A program made the position numbers and the translations under genes. Shown here one piece after another: positions 1-5,602 of a stretch of DNA of 7,512 bases. Under the pieces are notes generated by a model that saw only the letters and a program-made list of their open reading frames with translations, was not told the DNA's origin and ran no database searches. The stretch comes from Desulfovibrionaceae bacterium. GTDB taxonomy: Bacteria > Desulfobacterota > Desulfovibrionia > Desulfovibrionales > Desulfovibrionaceae. Position 1 is the stretch's first letter, and every line of letters starts with the position of its first letter. The stretch is from assembly GCA_030539415.1 (NCBI GenBank), contig JAUNSE010000089.1, positions 1-7,512 on the forward strand. Reading direction: 5' to 3'.

Positions 1-565
1 GGCTGTCCTCGTCAAGCCAGATGGAGAAGGCGCTCTGCATGGTGAGGACATAGTCCATGTCCCTGACCCACAGGGCGTGCGCGCCGAAGACCGCCATGAC
101 GAGTGCGGCCAGGCCGGCGAGCCGCGCGCCCCGGCCCTCGCGCAGCGCCTGCGGCATGAGCGTCCCGAGCCAGGGCCAGTACAGGCCGAGATGAAAGCCC
201 GCCAGCAGCAGGGTCCAGTGGGCGAGCCCCATGTGCACGGTGCGCGCCTCAAGCCCGCCGGCAAGGCCCAGAAAGACAAAAAGCGTCTTCGAGGCCAGCA
301 CGCCCGCCGCCATTGTGCCGGCAAAGGCGGCCAGCAGCAGAAGATTGGCCGTCACGCGGACAAGCCGGGCCGCGGGCCAGGCCCCGCGCGCGAGATTCGC
401 GTACCAGCCGGCGTTGAAGGCCGTGTGCAGGGCGAAGAGCAGGAACAGCAGGACGCCCGCGATTTCGTGCGCCGCGTTGCCGGTCCAGCGGTCCGCCGCC
501 AGAAAGAGAAAGAGCGCGAGCATGGCGCAGTCGAGCGTTGTTCTTGTCTGTCTGTGCACGCGCAT
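1..565 (-). CDS. DUF4405-like integral membrane protein, probable b-type cytochrome, truncated by window edge
   Basis: The reading frame is open from an ATG at 565 to the window edge (188 residues seen, no stop), so the C-terminus is missing. A good ribosome site, GAGGAGA at 571-577, sits 5 bp upstream of the ATG. The protein is strongly hydrophobic, with about five predicted membrane segments near residues 12-26, 33-50, 70-91, 111-131 and 147-167. Histidines 33 and 47 lie in the second segment and histidines 111 and 125 in the fourth. Both pairs are 14 residues apart, the spacing used for the two haems of cytochrome b proteins. The overall look matches DUF4405-type membrane proteins, and haem binding and electron transfer to or from the quinone pool are inference. 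The gene diverges from the AraC-type regulator, which may control it. Family assignment is from pattern memory only. Confidence 0.72.
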   Translation of the reverse strand, partial: MRVHRQTRTTLDCAMLALFLFLAADRWTGNAAHEIAGVLLFLLFALHTAFNAGWYANLARGAWPAARLVRVTANLLLLAAFAGTMAAGVLASKTLFVFLGLAGGLEARTVHMGLAHWTLLLAGFHLGLYWPWLGTLMPQALREGRGARLAGLAALVMAVFGAHALWVRDMDYVLTMQSAFSIWLDEDS

Positions 566-595
566 CAGGTTCTCCTCTTTCCTTTCCGTTTCCTG

Positions 596-615
596 CCGGC
601 AGGGCGTGCTGCCGG
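596..615 (-). other. Stem-loop in the 5' leader of the membrane-protein gene
   Basis: CCGGCAG (596-602) and CTGCCGG (609-615) form a perfect 7-bp stem with a 6-base loop. It lies about 18 bases upstream of the ribosome site at 571-577 on the minus strand. No T-run follows it, so it is not an intrinsic terminator. It could stabilise or modulate the leader of the membrane-protein mRNA, or have no function in such GC-rich DNA. Confidence 0.4.
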
Positions 616-730
616 GCCCCTGTTCGGTCATTTGACAACAGGCTCAGTCCTCTGCGTCGCGGCCTGTCGGCCCCGCGCCGTTCCGTCCCGCCGCAGGGCA
701 TACTACGGTCGGGAGGGACGGGCGCGACAG

Positions 731-764
731 AGAATATTCTGCCAATTTTCTGCCCGATTCTCCC
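731..764. promoter_or_regulatory. Candidate operator: palindrome plus phased direct repeats before the AraC gene
   Basis: A perfect 10-bp palindrome, AGAATATTCT, covers 731-740. Overlapping its right half, TTCTGCC occurs at 737-743 and again at 748-754, with a one-mismatch copy TTCTCCC at 758-764. The starts are 11 and 10 bp apart, close to one DNA turn. AraC-family proteins often bind such same-face direct repeats next to their own promoter, so autoregulation or control of the divergent gene is plausible. A weak -10-like TATAGG follows at 769-774. Binding by this regulator is inference. Confidence 0.35.
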
Positions 765-810
765 AGACTATAGGAATGCCTTCTCTCCGTGTGCTATGTT
801 TCAGGCAGTC

Positions 811-816
811 GGAGGA
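811..816 (+). promoter_or_regulatory. Ribosome binding site that fixes the AraC start
   Basis: GGAGGA at 811-816 is 7 bp from the ATG at 824. It decides against the in-frame ATG at 776 and against the much longer upstream reading frame that begins at 77. Confidence 0.85.
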
Positions 817-823
817 ACATTGC

Positions 824-1738
824 ATGCAGGAATTCCGCAATCTGAAGGAATATCTGGACGGTCGCCTGAAAGAGGTCATATTGCGGCATACACGGAATGG
901 CTGCTTCGAAACACCCGAGATTCCAGGCTTTCTGGTCTGCAACAAGCAGGAGAGCAGGGAGATGTGCGTTTTATGCCACCCCTGCATCGGCCTGACCGTG
1001 CAGGGCTTCAAGCATATCATCTTCGGCAGCGAGGAGTACAGCTACGGCGAAAATCATGTCATCGTGGCCGGCGTCGACCTGCCGAGCGAGAGCTACATCA
1101 CCACCTCTTCGGCCGACGAGCCCTTCCTCTCAATCTCCATAGAGCTTGACCGGAACCTGGTGGCCCAGCTGACCGCCGAAATGCCGGCCGTCATCCGTCC
1201 GGACACGACCACCTCGCGCAGCGTGGCGGTCATCGAGGCCGACGAGCGGATACTGGACGCCTTCCTCAGACTGGCCCTGCTGCTGGACAATCCCGCGGAC
1301 ATGCAAGTCCTGGCGCCCATGATTATCCGGGAGATCCACTACCGCATCCTGCAGGGCGCGAACGGCCAGTGGCTGCGCGCCATCTGCTCCATAGGCACGT
1401 CCAGCAATCAGGTGGCCCAGGCCGTGAGCTGGCTGCAGTCGCATTTCAAAGAACCCTTCCTGGTGGACGACCTGGCGCACAGGGTGGGCATGAGCCCGTC
1501 AAGCTTCTTCCGCAATTTCAAGCATATGACTGGCTACAGCCCGCTGCAGTTCCAGAAGGCCCTGCGGCTGTACGAGGCGCGCAGACTCATGCTTGTGCAG
1601 AGCAGCGGCGTGGCCGGGGCGGCCTATGCCGTCGGCTACGAAAGCCCCACGCAGTTCATCCGCGAGTACAAGCGGCTCTTCGGCGTTCCGCCGCACAAGG
1701 ACATCCGCACCAGAAAGGCCAGCGGCAGCCAGTCCTGA
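824..1738 (+). CDS. AraC-family transcriptional regulator with AraC_N-type sensor domain
   Basis: This 304-residue DNA-binding regulator has two parts. Residues about 25-185 resemble the AraC_N (type I cupin-like) sensor domain of YqhC-like regulators, including the characteristic VQG-K stretch (59-63). The C-terminal ~100 residues are a typical AraC/XylS domain with two helix-turn-helix units near 212-233 and 260-285, including the conserved AYAVGYESPTQFIREYKRLFG-type second motif. The reading frame stays open far upstream to 77, but that stretch runs antisense to the membrane-protein gene and reads like low-complexity GC-rich shadow. The start at 824 is chosen by the GGAGGA site. An unusual C48-x2-C51-x2-C54 motif sits in the sensor domain. 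The gene diverges from the membrane-protein gene and converges with hydF. Its targets and effector are unknown, with the divergent gene and itself the first candidates. Confidence 0.92.
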   Translation: MQEFRNLKEYLDGRLKEVILRHTRNGCFETPEIPGFLVCNKQESREMCVLCHPCIGLTVQGFKHIIFGSEEYSYGENHVIVAGVDLPSESYITTSSADEPFLSISIELDRNLVAQLTAEMPAVIRPDTTTSRSVAVIEADERILDAFLRLALLLDNPADMQVLAPMIIREIHYRILQGANGQWLRAICSIGTSSNQVAQAVSWLQSHFKEPFLVDDLAHRVGMSPSSFFRNFKHMTGYSPLQFQKALRLYEARRLMLVQSSGVAGAAYAVGYESPTQFIREYKRLFGVPPHKDIRTRKASGSQS

Positions 1739-1740
1739 TT

Positions 1741-1772
1741 CCGGGGCAGGCCGGAAGGCCTTCGCCCCCCGG
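1741..1772. terminator. Nested hairpin between convergent AraC and hydF genes, possible bidirectional terminator
   Basis: CCGGGG (1741-1746) pairs with CCCCGG (1767-1772). Inside it AGGCC (1748-1752) and GGCCT (1757-1761) form a second stem on a GGAA loop. The structure starts 3 bp after the AraC stop and lies 21 bp beyond the hydF stop. Neither strand has a T-run directly after the stem. The A-run at 1776-1781 is a T-run on the minus strand, but it comes before the hairpin there. A rho-independent role is therefore unproven, although position and structure fit transcript ends. Confidence 0.4.
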
Positions 1773-1793
1773 CCGCAAAAAACTGTGCCGGGC

Positions 1794-3032
1794 CTATCCG
1801 CGCGCCTGCCTGAAACTGGCCAGCGCCTCCGGGAAGGGAGTCAGCACGCGCTCGAGCACGCCCTGGCAGAAGGAGATGGCCACGCCGTAATTGGTCATGG
1901 GCACCTGCTTCTTTTTCGCGGACTTCAGACGGGCGAGCATCTGTCTGCGCGTCAGCGTGCACCCGCCGCAGTGCACGACCAGGCTGTATCCGTCCGCGCA
2001 TTCGGCCGGCGCCTTGCCCGCGCACATGTCGAAGGAGAGGCTGCCGCCCGTCTGGCGCTCGAGCAGCCTCGGGATCTTGATGCGGCCGATGTCGTCCTTC
2101 TGGGGATGATGGGAGCAGGCCTCCATCACGAGAACCCTGTCGCCCGGCTTCAGACCGCCAATGGCCGCGGCGCCGGCGGCCAGCGAAGGCAGATCGCCCT
2201 TGAGGCGGGCCATGAGGATGGAAAAGGTCGTGAGCGGGATGTCCCCGGGCGTGTCCCTGGCCACGCGGTGCACGACCTGCGAGTCGCAGACCACGAGCGA
2301 GGGCCGCGCGGCGAGACAGTCCAGAGCCGGAACCAGTTCCTCCTCGGTCACCACCATGCAGATTTTGCGGCCGTCCAGGGCGTCGCGTATGGTCTGCACC
2401 TGCGGCAGGATGAGACGGCCCTTGGGCGCGCCCGAATCGATGGGCACCACAAGAATCACTATGCCCCGTTCGGGCAGCAGATCCGCCACCAGCGCCGACT
2501 CGTGCAGCGATTCGTCGGGCCGCACGGAGATGATGGCCTCCTTCAGCTCGGCAATGCCCTGCCCGGTTCTGGCCGAGACGCGCACCACCGGGCTTTTCGG
2601 GCAGTCCCGGCGCACAAGGGCCTCGACATCGTCCGCGCCGCCGGCGCTCTTGTCCGCCTTGTTCAGGACGGCCACGCAGGGGATGCCCTCCTCGTTCAGA
2701 CGTCTGACGATCTCGCGCTCGCAGTCGCCCCAGACATTGTCCGCGGCGACCACCAGGGCGATATCCGTGCGCGGCAGCACGTTGCAGGTCTTCTCCACGC
2801 GCTGCCGTCCGAGCTCGCCCTCGTCGTCCAGGCCGGCCGTGTCCAGAAAGACCACCGGCCCCAGGGGCAGAAATTCCAGCGTCTTCTCGACCGGGTCCGT
2901 GGTGGTGCCCGGCGTTTCCGAGACAATGGACACTTCCTGCCCGGTCAGGGCGTTGAGCAGCGAGGACTTGCCGGCATTGCGGCGTCCGAAAAGCGCGATG
3001 TGCAGTCTGAGACCCTTTGGTGCGTCCAGCAT
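1794..3032 (-). CDS. hydF: [FeFe]-hydrogenase H-cluster maturation GTPase HydF
   Basis: HydF is the GTPase scaffold on which the two-iron subcluster is built before transfer to the apo-hydrogenase. The 412-residue protein has the family's normal length. The N-terminal GTPase domain shows a P-loop GRRNAGKS (16-23), a switch I PGTTTDP (41-47), DTAG (64-67) and NKAD (124-127). The C-terminal iron-sulfur domain carries C306-S-H308 and H354-C355-GG-C358. This is the CxH...HCxxC signature, with 45 residues between the two histidines, at or just below the usual range of about 46-53. The start ATG at 3032 has a GGGGGAA ribosome site at 3038-3044 that overlaps the hydE stop codon. The 11-bp gap to hydE implies translational coupling. 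It is the last gene of the operon and converges with the AraC regulator. Confidence 0.96.
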   Translation of the reverse strand: MLDAPKGLRLHIALFGRRNAGKSSLLNALTGQEVSIVSETPGTTTDPVEKTLEFLPLGPVVFLDTAGLDDEGELGRQRVEKTCNVLPRTDIALVVAADNVWGDCEREIVRRLNEEGIPCVAVLNKADKSAGGADDVEALVRRDCPKSPVVRVSARTGQGIAELKEAIISVRPDESLHESALVADLLPERGIVILVVPIDSGAPKGRLILPQVQTIRDALDGRKICMVVTEEELVPALDCLAARPSLVVCDSQVVHRVARDTPGDIPLTTFSILMARLKGDLPSLAAGAAAIGGLKPGDRVLVMEACSHHPQKDDIGRIKIPRLLERQTGGSLSFDMCAGKAPAECADGYSLVVHCGGCTLTRRQMLARLKSAKKKQVPMTNYGVAISFCQGVLERVLTPFPEALASFRQARG

Positions 3033-3043
3033 GATGATTCCCC

Positions 3044-3994
3044 CTAGACACGCAGGCTGTGTGTGCGTCCGGCCGATTCGATGACCAGGCGCGCCTCTTC
3101 CATGTCAACGCGGTGCTTGTTGTCGTAAATGCAGTAGTTTCTGCGGAAGGCCGCCGGCGTGAAGCCGGGCATGAGCACGTTGCCTCCCGCCCTGAGGCCC
3201 TCGCGCTGCCCTGCCACGGGATTGAGCGTGGCCAGCGCCGTGGTGGCCGGCAGATTGGCCCAGGGCATCGCTATGCGCAGGACAGCCATGACGCGCAGGG
3301 TGAGCTCGGCCGTGCCGCGCGGCTCGGTGCCGAGCGGCGTGTTCTTCTGGGGGATGAAGGGGCCGGCTCCGCACATGTCCACATGAAGGTCGCGGCACAG
3401 CAGTATGTCCTCGGCCAGGATTTCGGGCGTCTGTCCGGGCACGCCCACGATGAAGCCGGAGCCGATCTCGTAGCCCAGGGCGCGCAGGCGGCGCAGGGCG
3501 TCCACCCTCTGCGCCAGGGTCCAGCCCGGATGGAGTTTCGCATAGAGGCCGGCATCGGCCGTCTCGTGCTTGATGAGAAAGCGCGTGGCGCCGGCCTCCC
3601 TCCACAGGGCGTAGGAGGACGTGGGGTGCTCGCCCACGCTCAGGGTGATCGGCACATGATGCCGCCGGCTCAGCCTGTCCACCATGCGGGCGATGCGGCC
3701 GGGATCGCCGGTGACCTCGCCGGACTGCAGGACGAGCGTGTCCGCGCCAAGCGCCACGGCCCGGTCCGCCGCGGCCTCGATCTGCTCATCGTCGAGGTCG
3801 TAGCGCTCGAGTTCGGTGTTGGCGGCGCGCAGGCCGCAGTAGCGGCAGTTGCGCTCGCAGCGGTTGGAGAACTCGATGAGGCCGCGGACAAAGACATGGT
3901 CACCCTTGGCCTTGCAGCGCACCTCGTCGGCCTGTTCGCGCAGCTCCTCGTACGGAGTTTCGAACAGAAGCTTCATGATGTCGCTGCGGCGCAC
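3044..3994 (-). CDS. hydE: [FeFe]-hydrogenase maturation radical SAM enzyme HydE (GTG start)
   Basis: HydE is a radical S-adenosylmethionine enzyme that acts on the iron-CO-CN-cysteine product of HydG on the way to the two-iron subcluster. With a GTG start at 3994 the protein has 316 residues. The [4Fe-4S] motif is C46-x3-C50-x2-C53 in the IEFSN-C-RNC-YCGLR context typical of the family. Other HydE-like stretches include LQSGE, HETAD, GFIVGVPGQT, GPFIPQ and NLPATTA. The GTG is preferred because GGGAGG (4000-4005) lies 5 bp away, whereas the in-frame ATG at 3976 is 23 bp from it. The extra residues also resemble the normal HydE N-terminus. The second C-terminal cysteine cluster of some HydE proteins is absent, and that cluster is known to be poorly conserved. 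It lies 95 bp after the hydrogenase gene and 11 bp before hydF. Confidence 0.95.
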   Translation of the reverse strand: MRRSDIMKLLFETPYEELREQADEVRCKAKGDHVFVRGLIEFSNRCERNCRYCGLRAANTELERYDLDDEQIEAAADRAVALGADTLVLQSGEVTGDPGRIARMVDRLSRRHHVPITLSVGEHPTSSYALWREAGATRFLIKHETADAGLYAKLHPGWTLAQRVDALRRLRALGYEIGSGFIVGVPGQTPEILAEDILLCRDLHVDMCGAGPFIPQKNTPLGTEPRGTAELTLRVMAVLRIAMPWANLPATTALATLNPVAGQREGLRAGGNVLMPGFTPAAFRRNYCIYDNKHRVDMEEARLVIESAGRTHSLRV

Positions 3995-3999
3995 GCATG

Positions 4000-4005
4000 C
4001 CTCCC
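4000..4005 (-). promoter_or_regulatory. Ribosome binding site that decides the hydE start
   Basis: On the minus strand this reads GGGAGG. It is 5 bp from GTG (3994), 23 bp from the in-frame ATG (3976), and only 1 bp from an out-of-frame ATG at 3998. It therefore favours initiation of hydE at GTG. Confidence 0.7.
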
Positions 4006-4009
4006 GCCC

Positions 4010-4059
4010 GACCGGAAGCGGCCGGTCTGCCGGCGCCTCCGCCCGCGCAAGGCGGAGGC
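4010..4059 (-). other. Two adjacent GC-rich stem-loops between hydrogenase and hydE
   Basis: GCCTCCGCC (4035-4043) and GGCGGAGGC (4051-4059) form a perfect 9-bp stem on a 7-base loop. GACCGG (4010-4015) and CCGGTC (4022-4027) form a 6-bp stem on a 6-base loop. On the minus strand both lie between the hydrogenase stop and the hydE ribosome site, and neither is followed by a T-run. They could be mRNA-stabilising or processing structures that set the ratio of hydrogenase to maturase, or a partial attenuator. Confidence 0.55.
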
Positions 4060-4089
4060 CCGTACATCTGTCTGTCTTCTTCGGGCGGA

Positions 4090-5532
4090 CTAGACGCCCT
4101 TGATCGAGAACGTCTCGACGGCCCTGGCGGCCTTGTTCTTGTCGCTGATGACGCCGGCGCCGCCCACGCAGCCGCCCTCGCAGGCCATGACCTCGACCAG
4201 GTTGCCTGGACAGGAGCCCGTGGCGTAGGCCTTCAGGGTGCGCAGGCCGGCCAGGGACAGGCCGTTGACGTAGAGCGGCTTGACCTCGTACCTGTCGCCG
4301 ACCTCCTTGTAGACCGCGCCGGCCACGCCGCCGGAGATGGCGTACTTTCTGCCCTCGCCGGAGGGAATCTCGGGCAGATCCTCCTCGGCGCAGGCCTTCA
4401 CGTCGATGCCCCTGGCCTCGAACAGCGCGCCCACCTCCTCGAAGGTCAGCACGTAGTCCACCTCGGGGTCGGACAGGGCCTCGCGGCGCTTGGCCACGCA
4501 GGGCCCCAGGAAGACCGTGGTCGTGCCGGGGAAGCGCTGCTTGGCGATTTCGCAGGCGTAGTGCATGGGCGTGCGCGTCGAGGAGACGAAGGGCATGGCC
4601 TCGGGAATGTGCAGGCGCACGGCCTCCACATAGCCGGGACAGCAGGACGTGGTCATGTAGCGCTCGCCCTTCTCCATGCGCTCCACGAATTCGGCGGCTT
4701 CCTTGCGGGTGGTGACGTCCGCGCCCACGGCCACTTCCATGACCTCGTCGAAGCCGAGCCTGTGCAGGGCGTCGAAGAGCTTCTTGATGTTGGCCTGGAA
4801 CTGGCCGACGATGGCCGGAGCCATCAGGGCAGTGACGTGGCGCCCCTCCTCCTTGAGCACGCGCATGACATCGATGATCTCGCTGCGCTCGATGACAGTG
4901 CCGAAGGGGCAGGCGCGCATGCAGCGGCCGCAGCTGATGCACTTGGTGCCGTCAATCTCGGCCCTGTGGTTCTCGCCCTTGTGCATGGCCTTGACCGGAC
5001 ACGCGTCCTCGCAGGGCACGGTCAGGCGGACAATGGCCTGATAGGGGCAGTGGTCGTGGCACATGCCGCAGTTCTTGCACTTTTCGGGTTCGATGTAGGC
5101 GCGCCCCTTGACGTGGAAGATGGCACCGAAGCGACAGGAGCCCGTGCAGGGATGCGCGATGCAGTTCTGGCAGGCGTCGGTCACATAGTAGCGCGCCGGA
5201 ATGCAGCCCTGGCAGGCGATGTCGCAGACGGTGAGAATGGGTGCCCTGGGCTTTTCGCGCTGCATGGCCCTTTCCGCGTACACGGACAGGGGCGTCTCGT
5301 CGTCCGACTCGTCCTCGATGCGGAAGCCGAGGCCGGCGATGATTCTGAAGCGCAGGATGGCGCGGTCCTTGTAGATGCAGCAGCGGTTGGGCTTGCTCGT
5401 CTTCGGCCGCATGGCGTAGGGGATGTGTTCGAGCGCCCTGCCGAAATCCTCCTCTTCATTATAAAAGGCTTCGGCTATGCGCCGCAGGACTTCCCGGCGC
5501 AGTTCATTGACGTGGTTGCGTTCTGGAGCCAT
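4090..5532 (-). CDS. Monomeric [FeFe]-hydrogenase, group B type
   Basis: The product is a 480-residue iron-only hydrogenase expected to catalyse reversible hydrogen formation or oxidation, or possibly to sense hydrogen. The catalytic H-cluster signatures are TSCCPGY (295-301; C297 as proton-relay cysteine, C298 as ligand), GPCVAK (343-348; C345) and MACEGGC (449-455; C451 and C455). GPC instead of MPC and TSCCPGY instead of TSCCPxW point to group B rather than the well-studied group A. Ferredoxin-like clusters are seen at C152/155/158/162, C174/C178 and C198/201/204/208, preceded by a further cysteine-rich block at 103-133. No signal peptide is visible, so it is likely cytoplasmic. The start at 5532 is set by GAGGAGG (5541-5547), 8 bp away; the longer open frame upstream overlaps hydG and is shadow. 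It lies between hydG and hydE, its own maturases. The electron partner is not encoded here. Confidence 0.92.
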   Translation of the reverse strand: MAPERNHVNELRREVLRRIAEAFYNEEEDFGRALEHIPYAMRPKTSKPNRCCIYKDRAILRFRIIAGLGFRIEDESDDETPLSVYAERAMQREKPRAPILTVCDIACQGCIPARYYVTDACQNCIAHPCTGSCRFGAIFHVKGRAYIEPEKCKNCGMCHDHCPYQAIVRLTVPCEDACPVKAMHKGENHRAEIDGTKCISCGRCMRACPFGTVIERSEIIDVMRVLKEEGRHVTALMAPAIVGQFQANIKKLFDALHRLGFDEVMEVAVGADVTTRKEAAEFVERMEKGERYMTTSCCPGYVEAVRLHIPEAMPFVSSTRTPMHYACEIAKQRFPGTTTVFLGPCVAKRREALSDPEVDYVLTFEEVGALFEARGIDVKACAEEDLPEIPSGEGRKYAISGGVAGAVYKEVGDRYEVKPLYVNGLSLAGLRTLKAYATGSCPGNLVEVMACEGGCVGGAGVISDKNKAARAVETFSIKGV

Positions 5533-5556
5533 GGCATTCGCCTCCTCAAGGCTGCG

Positions 5557-5584
5557 GCCGGCCCTTCCCTGACGGGGAGCCGGC
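5557..5584 (-). other. Stem-loop between hydG and hydrogenase genes
   Basis: GCCGGC at 5557-5562 pairs with GCCGGC at 5579-5584, and inner bases (CCC 5567-5569 with GGG 5574-5576, or nearby wobble pairings) can extend the stem. It fills most of the 70-bp gap, just upstream of the hydrogenase ribosome site. No T-run follows on the minus strand. A role in mRNA stability or in setting expression differences within the operon is possible. Confidence 0.45.
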
Positions 5585-5602
5585 AATGGTCTGTAGGTTG
5601 GT

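Noticed and set aside
632..637. TTGACA on the plus strand as a -35 box for the AraC gene
   Set aside because: No acceptable -10 hexamer lies 16-18 bp downstream, and it is about 190 bp from the start codon.
77..823. Upstream extension of the AraC reading frame (a 553-residue version)
   Set aside because: It is rich in Arg, Gly, Ala and Gln without domain character, runs antisense to the membrane-protein gene, and ignores the strong ribosome site at 811-816.
1636..3108. Minus-strand 490-residue frame overlapping hydF
   Set aside because: It is out of frame with the conserved GTPase motifs and has low-complexity Arg/Gly/Ala composition.
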